From the NCBI RefSeq assembly GCF_009208555.1, contig NZ_WFLI01000009.1:154920-218919 (forward strand): a DNA stretch of 64,000 nucleotides, read 5' to 3'. The notes beneath the pieces were generated by a model that saw only the letters and a list, made by a program, of their open reading frames with translations, did no database searches and was not told where the DNA came from. The stretch is from Janthinobacterium violaceinigrum (GTDB taxonomy: Bacteria; Pseudomonadota; Gammaproteobacteria; Burkholderiales; Burkholderiaceae_D). Both the position numbers and the translations under genes were made by a program. Shown here in pieces: positions 56,064-64,000 of this stretch. Each line of letters begins with the position of its first letter. Within the stretch, counting starts at the first letter, position 1.

Positions 56064-57392
56064 CTATTTCGGCCTGGCCAGCAGCAGCTTGCCCAGCGCT
56101 TCGAAGGCGGGCGTGGTGGTCGGATCGTTGGCCGCGTTGGCTGCCGTCGGCGTGGAGGCAAAGCGCACGATCACCATTTCCGCCTTCGGATCGATGTAGA
56201 TGCGCTGGCCGTACACGCCGCGCGCCATGTAGGCGCCATGGTCGTTATGCGTGACCCACCACATGTCGCGGTAGCTCCACCCTTGCAGCAGGTCGTAGCC
56301 GCCCTTGGCGAACAGCTGCTTGTCGCCGCCGCGGCGGATATCGGCGACGGCCGCCCGGGGGATGATTTGCTGGCCGTTGTAGCGGCCATCGTTGCGCAGC
56401 ATTTCGCCGAAGCGGGCCAGGTCGCGCAAGCCCGCGCTCAAGCCGCCGCCGGCAAACGGCGTGCCCGTCGAATCGACGCTCATGTAAGCATCCTGCTCGG
56501 CGCCCAGCTTTTGCCAGATATGTTCGGACAGGTAGTCGTTGACGTTCTGCCCCGTGACGCGGGCAATGATCCAGCCCAGCACGTCGGAGTTGACCGTGCG
56601 GTAGCCGAACGCCTCGCCATGCCGGCCTTCGTGCTGCACCGTTTGCAGGTACTCGAAATAGCTGCGCGGCCCCGTGTAGTCCTTGGGCTTGGGCAGCGGA
56701 TTGCCGGCCGCCGCGTGCTGCCACACTTCCGCTTTCGGATCGGCATAGTCTTCGCTGAATTTCAGGCCCGTGGTCATGTCGAGCACCTGGCGCACGGTGG
56801 CGTCGCCAAACGCGGATCTGGCCAGTTCCGGCACGTAGTCGGCCACTTTCTTGTCCGGATCGAGCTTGCCTTCGGCCACCAGCGCCGCGCCCATGGTGCC
56901 CATCACGGACTTCGTTACCGACATGGCGCCATGCTGGCCGCTGTCCTTCAGCACGCCAAGGTAGCGTTCATACACGATGCGGCCCCGGTGCAGCACCACG
57001 ATGCCGTCCGTGTAGTTGGCGCCCAGCGACTGCTCCCACGTCATCGTGTCCTTCGCCCCCAGGGGCGTGAAGCGCAAGCCGTCGATATCGTTGCGCAGCG
57101 CCCGCTGCAGGGGCACGGGCGCCTTCAGGCCGCGCGCCACGCTCACCGTCGGCATCAGCTGGCGGAAGTGCGACACGCTCCAGCGCAGCTGCGGGAAGGT
57201 GAAATAGCTGCCATCGTCGAAGCGGATGATTTTATCGGCCGGCGGCGGCGCGCCCACCATCCATTTCAATGCGGCCGGGTCGCTGGCGGCCGCCGACAGC
57301 GGCGCCGTCGTCTCGGCCGCATGGGCGCTGGCGACCAGCGCCAGGCAGGCGGCGCCCATGGCCAGGCGTTTCATGCTGGGAAAATCGTTCAT
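56064..57392 (-). CDS. Exported serine hydrolase, beta-lactamase/6-aminohexanoate-dimer hydrolase (NylB)-like
   Basis: A 442-residue protein with signal peptide (LAMGAACLALVASAHAAE). It shows the SxxK nucleophile motif MSVTKSV (Ser158, Lys161) and the tyrosine region GYRTVNSDVLGW. GLSAGLRDLARFGEML and DLLQGWSYRDMWW follow. The wording is closest to NylB-type esterase/amide hydrolases rather than penicillinases. ATG 57392 has AAGGAGAG upstream. It lies 28 bp after the porin gene and is probably in the same operon. The group with the monooxygenase suggests it hydrolyses an ester or amide taken up through that porin. Confidence 0.85.
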   Translation of the reverse strand: MNDFPSMKRLAMGAACLALVASAHAAETTAPLSAAASDPAALKWMVGAPPPADKIIRFDDGSYFTFPQLRWSVSHFRQLMPTVSVARGLKAPVPLQRALRNDIDGLRFTPLGAKDTMTWEQSLGANYTDGIVVLHRGRIVYERYLGVLKDSGQHGAMSVTKSVMGTMGAALVAEGKLDPDKKVADYVPELARSAFGDATVRQVLDMTTGLKFSEDYADPKAEVWQHAAAGNPLPKPKDYTGPRSYFEYLQTVQHEGRHGEAFGYRTVNSDVLGWIIARVTGQNVNDYLSEHIWQKLGAEQDAYMSVDSTGTPFAGGGLSAGLRDLARFGEMLRNDGRYNGQQIIPRAAVADIRRGGDKQLFAKGGYDLLQGWSYRDMWWVTHNDHGAYMARGVYGQRIYIDPKAEMVIVRFASTPTAANAANDPTTTPAFEALGKLLLARPK

Positions 57393-57420
57393 GCGATGCT
57401 CTCCTTGATAAACAGAATAT

Positions 57421-58917
57421 TTAATAGACCCATACGACATTCGCCAGCCAGCCCGTCCAGGTCCTGGCCTGCCCGTTCACCAGCTGGTTTACTCCCGACT
57501 GCGCAAACGAGGCGCTAAAGCCCAGGGTCAGGTAGGTATTCGGGTTCACCACGCGCACGTATTTGACGAAGACATCGTTCGCCAGCATCGGGCGCAGCAC
57601 GCCGGCGATCACCACGGGCGCGTCGCCCGGAACGTCGAGGCGCGTGGCCTGGCCGAATTGCAGCGGGCTGCCCATCTGGTTGGCCCGCACCTGGGCCAGA
57701 TAAGCAATCACGGTGTCTTTCGGCGTCGGATGCAGCTCGATGGTGGCCTGCAGCGCATTCACGTTGGCGTTGACGAAGACCCAGGTCGCCTTGCTGCCCG
57801 AGGCCCAGGCGCCGGGCGTGCCTTCGAAGAAAAGCGGGTCGAAGCGCTCGTTGCGGGCCGTGTGCGGGTCGTCGCCGGAAAAACTCTGGTAGCCGAGCGT
57901 AAACTTCGGCGTCCACGCCACGTCGGGCAGCGAAAAGCCCCCTTCCGTGCGCCAGCCCCAGGCCCGCATCGGCTCGCGCGTATTCCATTCGCGCGTGGCG
58001 TCGATGCCGAACCAGCCTTTCGGCAGCACGGAGGGCAAGACGGGAACGCGCGCGTAGCCATACACGAACTGCAAATCCTTGCGGCCGTCAGGCACGGCCA
58101 GCGGTGCGCCGATGCCGCCGGGCGCCGCCTGCGGATACGCGGCATGCGAGCGGGGTACCTTGCCGTATGCGATGCCGGCCTTGCGGTCGTTCGCGGGCGC
58201 GTAGCTGACGTCAACGCCCACCACGCGCGTGCCCGAATCGTTGTCGGGGTTCTCATTCGGATCGAGATAGAACGCCTGGGCGCTGAACGCATCCTGGCTC
58301 ACCCTGGCCACCACGGAATTCTGGAAGGCCTTGCGCGGCCCCAGTTTCAGCGCGCCCCGGTCAAAGCCGTTCGAGCCCCCATTGGCGATCAGCATGCCCG
58401 TGCCCAGCGTGAAATTCTGCGCGCCGGCCGACACATCGAGCACGGCCCGCGTGCCGCCGATCGGCATGCGGATGCCGGCGACGAATTCCTCGATCGAGAT
58501 GCGGCCCGTATCGCCCGCGCCGAAAGGGTCGTGGCGCGCCGTGCCCGAAGCGACGGCGGACGCGCGCGCATACAGCTGCTTGCCGTCGCCCAGATTGCGC
58601 TTGAAGCCGAGCGCCGGCTTGACATAGAACTCGTACCAGTAGGGATTGAAATCGAAGTCGGGATTGCGCGCCGGCGTATTCGACAGTTTCCAGAACAGAT
58701 TGCTTTCGCCGGCGACCTGCACGCCCGCTTCCACGGAACGCGTCATTTGCCAGCCGGCGCCGATGTCCGGTTCGACGGCAGCGCGCCGGGCTACTTCCCT
58801 CTCCAGGCTGCTCTGGCCTTCGGGATCGAGCTGGCCGGCGGCGCCGCAGGCGGCGCTCCCTCCCAGCAAGGCCAGCGCGAGCGCACGGCGCACCAGTAAC
58901 ATCGCTTGCATGGCCAT
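57421..58917 (-). CDS. Outer-membrane porin, alginate-export (AlgE)-like
   Basis: This 498-residue beta-barrel protein has a signal peptide (ALALALLGGSAACGAAG). Repeated aromatic-ended strands end in TGWLANVVWVY, and the region QSFSGDDPHTARNERFDPLFFEG resembles the DPLF signature of alginate-export-type porins. It would let a specific substrate cross the outer membrane. ATG 58917 has AAGGG six nt upstream. It is divergent from the GAF/Fis regulator gene (59145), with an operator-like palindrome between, and precedes the NylB-like hydrolase in one operon. The substrate is not known. Confidence 0.8.
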   Translation of the reverse strand: MAMQAMLLVRRALALALLGGSAACGAAGQLDPEGQSSLEREVARRAAVEPDIGAGWQMTRSVEAGVQVAGESNLFWKLSNTPARNPDFDFNPYWYEFYVKPALGFKRNLGDGKQLYARASAVASGTARHDPFGAGDTGRISIEEFVAGIRMPIGGTRAVLDVSAGAQNFTLGTGMLIANGGSNGFDRGALKLGPRKAFQNSVVARVSQDAFSAQAFYLDPNENPDNDSGTRVVGVDVSYAPANDRKAGIAYGKVPRSHAAYPQAAPGGIGAPLAVPDGRKDLQFVYGYARVPVLPSVLPKGWFGIDATREWNTREPMRAWGWRTEGGFSLPDVAWTPKFTLGYQSFSGDDPHTARNERFDPLFFEGTPGAWASGSKATWVFVNANVNALQATIELHPTPKDTVIAYLAQVRANQMGSPLQFGQATRLDVPGDAPVVIAGVLRPMLANDVFVKYVRVVNPNTYLTLGFSASFAQSGVNQLVNGQARTWTGWLANVVWVY

Positions 58918-59016
58918 TGGTATCCCTTGCGATAGCTGACTGTATATTGAAGCGGATGTTATCAGAGATGCTCTTTTTTATTGTTTTAAAGCATCCTATT
59001 GTGCGGGCGCCCGTCT

Positions 59017-59060
59017 TGAGACAAACGTCTCACGCGCGCGCCATGCTGCAACGCAGGATG
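59017..59060. promoter_or_regulatory. Compound operator upstream of the GAF/Fis regulator gene
   Basis: TGAGAC-N4-GTCTCA (59017-59032) is followed 9 bp later by CATGCTGC-N3-GCAGGATG (59042-59060), an imperfect inverted repeat. The same pair with the same order recurs at 60302-60344 before the monooxygenase gene. It lies between divergent porin and regulator genes, so it may act on both. Confidence 0.75.
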
Positions 59061-59144
59061 CGTCCTCCGGCGCTTCGTGCTAAAAACGAAGACGACAAGC
59101 GAAACACCCTCAAAACACCAGATACCGTGCCACTGGAGAGCGCC

Positions 59145-60287
59145 ATGCCCTACGTCCGCCAGACCAGCCATATCGACCGCGTGCGCGACCTGATCGCGGG
59201 CAGGATCGTCAATCCGGGCGCCGATACGGCCAGGCTGGCCTCGTCCTACCGGCGCTCGCTGGACGACTACCGGCTCGATCCCGCCTCGACGACGGGGCCG
59301 CGCATCCTGACGGGCACCGAGCTGCGCGCCATCCAGCAAGCCGAGGAAGGCTTCCTGCGCTCCACGGGCCAATGCCTGCCGCGCCTGCACGCCATGGTGC
59401 GCGAAGCCGGCTACTGCGTCATCCTGGCCAATGCGCACGGCGTGACCATCGACTACGCGGTCGATGCGGACCAGCGCAAGGACTTCAAGAAGGCGGGCCT
59501 GTACCCGGGCTCGTGCTGGTCGGAAGAAGAGGAAGGCACGTGCGGCATCGCCTCCGTGCTGCTCGACCAGGAAGCCATCACGGTGCACAAGACCGACCAT
59601 TTCCGCGCCGCGTTTACGGGCCTGACGTGCAGCGCAGCACCCATTTTTTCGCCGCACGGCGACTTGATCGGCGTGCTCGATGCCTCGGCATTGCGCTCGC
59701 CCGACGCACGCGACAGCCAGCGCCTGGTCAAGCAGCTGGTGCGGCAAGGCGCGACCCTCATCGAGGACGGCTTTTTTCTCAAGTCCTACGGCCATTGCTG
59801 CATCCTGCTGGCGCACCGCAACCGCCACTTCGTGGAAGTGCAGCCCGAGATGCTGCTCGCCATCGACGAACATGGCAACGTCGTCGCCGCCAACCGCTGT
59901 GCGCGCGACGTCATCGCAGGCCTGGCCAGTCTGCCGCGCCCCGTCGCCGAGGTGCTGGACGTGCGCGCCGAGCGCCTGTTCGATGCGCGCGCGGGACACA
60001 ACCTGCTGTCCCTGCGCCTGGCCGGCGGCAGCACCTGGCTGCACGCCCGCGTGCGCGCACCGCTGCGCCAGACCAGCACGCGCCCGCGCGTCGCGCGCGA
60101 CGCAACGGCGGCTACCGCAGGCGTGGAATACTCGCCGCCCGAACTGGCCGAACGCACGCGCATCGTGCACGCCATGAACGCCGCCAAATGGCGCCCGCTG
60201 CAGGCGGCAGCCATGCTGGGCGTCTCGCGCGCTACCCTGTACCGGCGCCTCAAGCAGCTGAAAATCGTGCCGCCGCACCGGCAGTAA
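59145..60287 (+). CDS. GAF-domain regulator with Fis-type HTH (AcoR-like, lacking AAA+)
   Basis: A 380-residue regulator. An N-terminal segment with RVRDLIAGRI and SYRRSLDDYRLDP leads to a GAF-type sensor at about residues 85-220 (YCVILANAHGVTIDYAVD, GTCGIASVLLDQEAITVHKTDHF, CSAAPIFSP). A linker with a PAS-like MLLAIDEHGNVVAANR and a C-terminal Fis-type HTH (WRPLQAAAMLGVSRATLYRRLKQL) follow. This is the AcoR plan without the sigma-54-activating ATPase, so it must act by another means. ATG 59145 has GGAGAG upstream. The matching operators before it and before the monooxygenase indicate autoregulation and control of its neighbours. Confidence 0.88.
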   Translation: MPYVRQTSHIDRVRDLIAGRIVNPGADTARLASSYRRSLDDYRLDPASTTGPRILTGTELRAIQQAEEGFLRSTGQCLPRLHAMVREAGYCVILANAHGVTIDYAVDADQRKDFKKAGLYPGSCWSEEEEGTCGIASVLLDQEAITVHKTDHFRAAFTGLTCSAAPIFSPHGDLIGVLDASALRSPDARDSQRLVKQLVRQGATLIEDGFFLKSYGHCCILLAHRNRHFVEVQPEMLLAIDEHGNVVAANRCARDVIAGLASLPRPVAEVLDVRAERLFDARAGHNLLSLRLAGGSTWLHARVRAPLRQTSTRPRVARDATAATAGVEYSPPELAERTRIVHAMNAAKWRPLQAAAMLGVSRATLYRRLKQLKIVPPHRQ

Positions 60288-60301
60288 GCTGTCCGGACAG
60301 C

Positions 60302-60344
60302 TGAGACTTCCGTCTCAATTACCGCCATGCTGCGCTGCAGGATG
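60302..60344. promoter_or_regulatory. Compound operator upstream of the flavin monooxygenase gene
   Basis: TGAGAC-N4-GTCTCA (60302-60317), then 8 bp, then CATGCTGC-N3-GCAGGATG (60326-60344): the same two boxes as at 59017-59060. It begins 15 bp after the regulator stop and about 90-130 bp before the monooxygenase start. Confidence 0.75.
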
Positions 60345-60430
60345 CGGCGCCAAAACGCCGGTGTTACAACATCGTCAGCGGCAACACAGCCGCATCCCAT
60401 CATAAAGTCAGCAGACTTGGAGGAGACACG

Positions 60431-62239
60431 ATGCATACCGATACCAACCCGCACGACCTGGCCGTGGCCGGCATCCTGGAACAGCTCGAAGGTGCCTTGC
60501 GCGCCCGCGACAGCACGGGCGCGGTGCAGCTGTTTGAAAGCGACGGCTACTGGCGCGACCTGGTGCTGTTTACCTGGAACCTGAAGACTCTGGAAGGCCG
60601 CGAACAGATCGCCGCCATGCTGGCCGCGCAGCTGGGCGCCGTGCAGCCAATAACGATGCGCATCGCCGACGGCGAACATGCCAGCGAGGCCGGCGGCGTG
60701 CTGCAAAGCTGGATCACGGTGGAAACGGGCGCGGCGCGCGGCGTGGGCTTCATCCGCATCCGCGACGGAAAAATCTGGACCCTGCTCACCACCATGAGCG
60801 AATTGAAGGGTTTTGAGGAAGCCAAGGGTGCACGCCGGCCCATGGGCGCCGAACATGGCGCGCGCACGAACCGCAGCAGCTGGCTGGAGCACCGCGAGCA
60901 GGATGCCAGGGAACTGGGCTACGCGCGCCAGCCCTATTGCGTCATCATCGGCGGCGGCCAGGGCGGCATCGCGCTGGGCGCGCGCCTGCGGCAATTGAAC
61001 GTCCCCACCATCATCATCGAGAAAAACGCGCGCCCCGGCGACAGCTGGCGCAAGCGCTACAAGTCCTTGTGCCTGCACGACCCCGTCTGGTACGACCACA
61101 TGCCCTACATCCCCTTCCCCGACAACTGGCCCGTCTTCACGCCCAAGGACAAGGTGGGCGACTGGCTGGAAATGTACACCAAGGTGATGGAGCTGAACTA
61201 CTGGGGCTCGACTTCATGCGAATCGGCCAGCTTCGACGAAGCTGCCGGCGAGTGGACGGTGCAAGTGCTGCGCGACGGCCAGGCCGTCACCCTGAAGCCG
61301 AAGCAGCTGGTGCTGGCCACGGGCATGTCGGGCAAGGCCAACATGCCGAAGTTCAAGGGCATGGACGTGTTCCAGGGCGAGCAGCAGCACTCGTCGCAGC
61401 ACCCGGGTCCGGACGCGTATGTCGGCAAGAAGGTGGTCGTCATCGGCGCGAACAATTCCGCGCACGATATCTGCGCCGCCCTGTGGGAAGCGGGCGTGGA
61501 CGTGACCATGGTGCAGCGCTCGTCCACGCACATCGTCAAGTCCGATTCGCTGATGGACCTGGCGCTGGGCGACCTGTATTCGGAACGGGCGCTGGCGGCC
61601 GGCATGACGACGGCGAAGGCCGATCTGACGTTCGCCTCGATCCCGTACAAGCTGCTGGCCGACTTCCAGAAACCCGTCTTCAAGGCCATCCGCGAACGCG
61701 ACGCGGACTTTTATGCGCGCCTGGAAGAACGGGGCTTCATGCTCGATTTCGGCGACGACGATTCCGGCCTGTTCATGAAATACCTGCGCCGCGGCTCCGG
61801 CTACTACATCGACGTGGGCGCCTCGGAGCTGGTCGCGGAAGGCAAGATCAAGCTGAAAAGCGGCGTCGGCGTGCAGGAACTGAAAAGCCATTCCATCGTG
61901 CTGTCGGACGGCACGGAACTGCCGGCCGACCTGGTGGTGTACGCCACCGGCTACGGCTCCATGAATGGCTGGGCGGCCGACCTGATCTCGCCGGAAGTAG
62001 CGAACAAGGTGGGCAAGGTGTGGGGACTGGGCTCCGCCACGACGAAGGATCCCGGTCCGTGGGAAGGCGAGCAGCGCAATATGTGGAAGCCCACGCAGCA
62101 GCAGGCGCTGTGGTTCCACGGCGGTAACCTGCACCAGTCGCGCCACTATTCCCAGTACCTGTCGCTGCAGCTGAAGGCGCGCATGGAGGGACTGCCTACG
62201 CCCGTGTACGGGCAGCAGCAGGTGCATCACCTGGCGTGA
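60431..62239 (+). CDS. Flavin-dependent monooxygenase (class B, YUCCA/FMO-like) with N-terminal NTF2-like domain
   Basis: This 602-residue enzyme starts with a SnoaL/NTF2-like domain (about 10-130). An FAD-binding motif GGGQGG (174-179) follows, with the family motif FQGEQQHSSQH (F314, G316, H320). A second dinucleotide motif VIGANNSAHD (337-346) binds NADPH, and VVYATGYGS lies near residue 510. The last residue of the FxGxxxHxxx motif is His rather than the usual Trp, Tyr or Phe. It oxygenates a hydrophobic or heteroatom substrate using NADPH and O2. ATG 60431 has GGAGGAG upstream. The operator pair upstream matches that of the regulator gene. It ends at a strong bidirectional terminator. 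Confidence 0.9.
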   Translation: MHTDTNPHDLAVAGILEQLEGALRARDSTGAVQLFESDGYWRDLVLFTWNLKTLEGREQIAAMLAAQLGAVQPITMRIADGEHASEAGGVLQSWITVETGAARGVGFIRIRDGKIWTLLTTMSELKGFEEAKGARRPMGAEHGARTNRSSWLEHREQDARELGYARQPYCVIIGGGQGGIALGARLRQLNVPTIIIEKNARPGDSWRKRYKSLCLHDPVWYDHMPYIPFPDNWPVFTPKDKVGDWLEMYTKVMELNYWGSTSCESASFDEAAGEWTVQVLRDGQAVTLKPKQLVLATGMSGKANMPKFKGMDVFQGEQQHSSQHPGPDAYVGKKVVVIGANNSAHDICAALWEAGVDVTMVQRSSTHIVKSDSLMDLALGDLYSERALAAGMTTAKADLTFASIPYKLLADFQKPVFKAIRERDADFYARLEERGFMLDFGDDDSGLFMKYLRRGSGYYIDVGASELVAEGKIKLKSGVGVQELKSHSIVLSDGTELPADLVVYATGYGSMNGWAADLISPEVANKVGKVWGLGSATTKDPGPWEGEQRNMWKPTQQQALWFHGGNLHQSRHYSQYLSLQLKARMEGLPTPVYGQQQVHHLA

Positions 62240-62255
62240 TCTTGATTCGCTGGCC

Positions 62256-62290
62256 AAAAAAAAGCGGCGGGCCCTGGCCCGCCGCTTTTT
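62256..62290. terminator. Bidirectional terminator between the monooxygenase and YceI genes
   Basis: An A8 run, a 10-bp GC stem (GCGGCGGGCC with its complement) extended by A-T pairs, then TTTTT. It works on either strand and separates two convergent genes. Confidence 0.9.
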
Positions 62291-62312
62291 CCATTTCACC
62301 CCAGGAGCAAGT

Positions 62313-62346
62313 ACTGGGGTCGGACCCTCAGGGTCCGACCCCGGCA
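62313..62346. repeat. REP-like palindrome, identical to the one between urtA and urtB
   Basis: The 34-bp stretch is identical to 44273-44306, with the same 12-bp stem and 3-nt loop (core 62316-62342). It sits between the terminator and the stop of the YceI gene. Confidence 0.85.
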
Positions 62347-62368
62347 GTCCAGATGTCGGGGTTATAAA

Positions 62369-62935
62369 TTACTGTTTGATCGCTTCGATGGCAAACGTCA
62401 GGGTCACGTCATCGCTGACGGCTGGCGCATATTTGCCCGCGTTGAATTCCGAGCGCTTGATCTTGGCCGTGGCGTTGGCGCCGCAAGCGTCTTTTTTCAG
62501 CATCGGGTGCGGGGCGCAGGTGAACGAGGTGACGGTCAGGGTCACTGGCTTGGTCACGCCTTTCAGGGTCAGGTTGCCTTCCACGGAAGCGAGCTTGTCG
62601 CCGTCAAAATTGAACTTGGTCGACTTGTAGGTGGCGACAGGGTATTTGGCCGTGTCGAGGAAGTCTTCGCCCTGGATGTGCGAGTTGAACAGGGTCGAAC
62701 CCGTGTCGACGGACTTGGTGTCGATCAGCACTTCGACGGCGCCCGTCTTGGCGGCGCGGTCCAGGGTGACCTTGCCGGTGGTGTTATTGAAACGGCTCTG
62801 CTGCGTCGAGAAACCCATGTGGGTGTACTCGAAACGGGGGAAAGTGTGGCTGCCATCGATGACATAGACTTCAGGAGCGGCAACGGCGGACAGCGAGAAG
62901 CCGGCGGCGGCGATAAAAGCGAGCAGTTTTTTCAT
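62369..62935 (-). CDS. Periplasmic YceI-family protein
   Basis: This is a 188-residue protein with a clear signal peptide (LLAFIAAAGFSLSAVAAPE). The YceI barrel shows VYVIDGSHTFPRFEYTHMGFS, TLDRAAKTGAVEVLIDTKSVDTG, FDTAKYPVATYKSTKF-type strands and GNLTLKGVTKPVTLTVTSF. Members bind long isoprenoid chains such as polyprenyl-phosphate or quinone-like lipids. ATG 62935 has AGGAA upstream. It is a second YceI paralogue in this window, the first being a lipoprotein at 27756-28505. Monocistronic and divergent from the FecI-type sigma gene. Confidence 0.92.
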   Translation of the reverse strand: MKKLLAFIAAAGFSLSAVAAPEVYVIDGSHTFPRFEYTHMGFSTQQSRFNNTTGKVTLDRAAKTGAVEVLIDTKSVDTGSTLFNSHIQGEDFLDTAKYPVATYKSTKFNFDGDKLASVEGNLTLKGVTKPVTLTVTSFTCAPHPMLKKDACGANATAKIKRSEFNAGKYAPAVSDDVTLTFAIEAIKQ

Positions 62936-63193
62936 TGTGGATTCCTAACAGGGAGTGGAGGATGTCAAAACCGCAACCGGCTGCCGGCGAAGATGCGGGC
63001 GGCCGGTTGTCTGGCTTCAGTTGCAACAGATTATGCATGGCATGAAGATCGATGTAAAACGGAAAATATACCTAGTTAGCATCGAAAAAATCGATAATAA
63101 CGCCCATACTGTCCGCAACAGCGCCTTCTGCTGCCGATTATTGTCCGTGTTGACAAAAATATCCAGCGCTATCCAACGGGACCGCATGCCATA

Positions 63194-63216
63194 GATGAGA
63201 ATGATTCTTGTTATTA
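63194..63216 (+). promoter_or_regulatory. Candidate Fur box upstream of the FecI-type sigma factor gene
   Basis: GATGAGAATGATTCTTGTTA contains the palindrome AGAAT-G-ATTCT (63198-63208) and matches the iron-Fur 7-1-7 pattern (GATAATGATAATCATTATC). Such boxes are typical before fecI-type genes. It lies immediately upstream of the first possible start at 63218-63221. Confidence 0.7.
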
Positions 63217-63220
63217 TTTG

Positions 63221-63793
63221 ATGGGCTTGCTATCATGGCGCGCTTTGATCACGGGGAAACGCGCGGTGCTTGAACGCTATTACCAGGAATTGCTGCGCCT
63301 GATTTCGCGCTCCACAGGCTGCCGCGACAAGGCGCAGGACGTGGTTCAGGAAGCCTATGCCCGCATCCTGGCGCGCGAGCCGCAAGGGGGCGCCCCCGCC
63401 CTGCGCGCCGACGCGGCGCCCGACAGCGGCCAGCGCGCGCTGCTGTACGTGACGGCGAAAAACATCGTCATCGACGAACAGCGATTGCACCAGCGCCGGC
63501 CCCACGACGACATCGACACGCCCCAGCTGCAGCTGCGCGCCCCGCGCGCCGACGAACCGGAGCAGCGCCTGCACGACCGGCAAACCATGGAGCGGCTGCT
63601 GGCCATCATCGAATCGCTGCCGCCGCGCTGCCGCCAGGCCTTCGCGCTGTACAAATTCGATGGCCTGAGCCAGATCGAAATCGCCGCCCAGATGGGCATC
63701 TCCGTCAACATGGTGGAAAAACATATCATCAACGGCATGCTGGCCTGCAAAAAAGGCTTGCCCGACCGCGTGACTGGAAAAGACAGCGCATGA
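63221..63793 (+). CDS. ECF RNA polymerase sigma factor, FecI type
   Basis: The product has 190 residues from ATG 63221. The sigma-2 region is RYYQELLRLISRSTGCRDKAQDVVQEAYARIL, here cited as DKAQDVVQEAYARIL. A short acidic linker and the sigma-4 HTH follow (LPPRCRQAFALYKFDGLSQ, then IAAQMGISVNMVEKHI). FecI-type factors direct transcription of iron-siderophore uptake genes when FecR signals ligand binding. GTG 63266, preceded by GGGGA, may be the real start because 63221 lies hard against the Fur box. Its stop overlaps the fecR-like start (ATGA). Confidence 0.9.
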   Translation: MGLLSWRALITGKRAVLERYYQELLRLISRSTGCRDKAQDVVQEAYARILAREPQGGAPALRADAAPDSGQRALLYVTAKNIVIDEQRLHQRRPHDDIDTPQLQLRAPRADEPEQRLHDRQTMERLLAIIESLPPRCRQAFALYKFDGLSQIEIAAQMGISVNMVEKHIINGMLACKKGLPDRVTGKDSA

Positions 63794-64000
63794 CACAGAC
63801 AACTTCCACGGCAGACGAGATCGACTTCCAGGCCGCGCAATGGCTGCTGCGCCACGATGCGGGCCTGGCCGCGCCGGAACTGGCGGCGCTGCACGCCTGG
63901 CTGGCGGCCGATGCGCGCCACCAGCACGCCTGGGATGCGCTGGCCCGCACGGACGCGTTGCTCGCCAGCCTGCCCGCGCAGCGCGTGGCCGCCTTCAGCC
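63790..64000 (+). CDS. FecR-family anti-sigma/sigma regulator (N-terminal part only)
   Basis: The frame starts at the ATG overlapping the sigma factor stop and runs off the window end. The visible 70 residues form the DUF4880/FecR N-terminal domain: IDFQAAQWLLRHDAGLA, LAALHAWLAADARHQHAWD. These inner-membrane proteins pass a signal from a TonB-dependent outer-membrane receptor to the sigma factor. The receptor gene is expected just beyond the window. Confidence 0.88.
   Translation, partial: MTQTTSTADEIDFQAAQWLLRHDAGLAAPELAALHAWLAADARHQHAWDALARTDALLASLPAQRVAAFS

Noticed and set aside
60345..60430. Sigma-54 promoter before the monooxygenase gene
   Set aside because: Only a poor GG-N10-GC match is present, and the regulator lacks the AAA+ domain needed to activate sigma-54.

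Overview
The window is GC-rich and gene-dense. It reads as a chromosomal piece of a beta-proteobacterium, most likely Oxalobacteraceae (Janthinobacterium, Massilia or Duganella type). This rests on the overall protein flavour, the codon bias and gene pairs such as the urtABCDE cluster, tandem short ChrA proteins and FecI/FecR. The genus is an inference. No rRNA, tRNA, CRISPR array, transposase or phage gene was seen.

Layout, left to right. 0-10.5 kb: a secreted PHP-type metal hydrolase, a LysR regulator divergent from a RidA-family protein, two small unknown genes (DUF4304-like and a zinc-ribbon SMI1/KNR4-like protein), a secreted prolyl oligopeptidase, a glutathione S-transferase and an exported M1 aminopeptidase. 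11-27.2 kb: the most striking unit, a minus-strand operon with overlapping genes. It encodes a giant (about 3,900-residue) exported DUF11-repeat protein, a large outer-membrane beta-barrel with an Ig-like N-terminus, and an OmpA-type peptidoglycan-binding protein. An AT-rich promoter region with a palindrome lies upstream. 27.7-37 kb: a YceI lipoprotein, a LysE exporter, a hybrid histidine kinase with 7TMR-DISM sensor, an esterase, a rare fusion of an acetoacetate-decarboxylase-like domain to an FAD oxidoreductase, and an HD-domain hydrolase.

37-38.6 kb: a stand-alone receiver-domain gene bracketed by two diverged, gapless 136-bp copies of a DnaA-box-like element, then a small unknown gene. 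38.8-47.2 kb: a split chromate transporter pair, the complete urea ABC transporter urtABCDE (no urease here), a DUF4349 lipoprotein and a transglutaminase-like protein. 47.4-52.7 kb: a tightly coupled DUF2760-Hsp70-Hsp70 operon of unknown role. 52.7-54.4 kb: an AT-rich islet carrying one unknown membrane protein, probably acquired. 54.4-64 kb: a CHASE2 membrane protein; a probable catabolic group (outer-membrane porin plus NylB-like serine hydrolase, a GAF/Fis-type regulator and an NTF2-fused flavin monooxygenase) tied together by two matching compound operators; a periplasmic YceI protein; and a Fur-box-preceded FecI-type sigma factor with the start of its FecR partner, cut by the window edge.

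Two identical 34-bp hairpin repeats (between urtA and urtB, and near 62.3 kb) look like REP elements. Coding ends are packed so tightly that several convergent gene pairs overlap at their stop codons.
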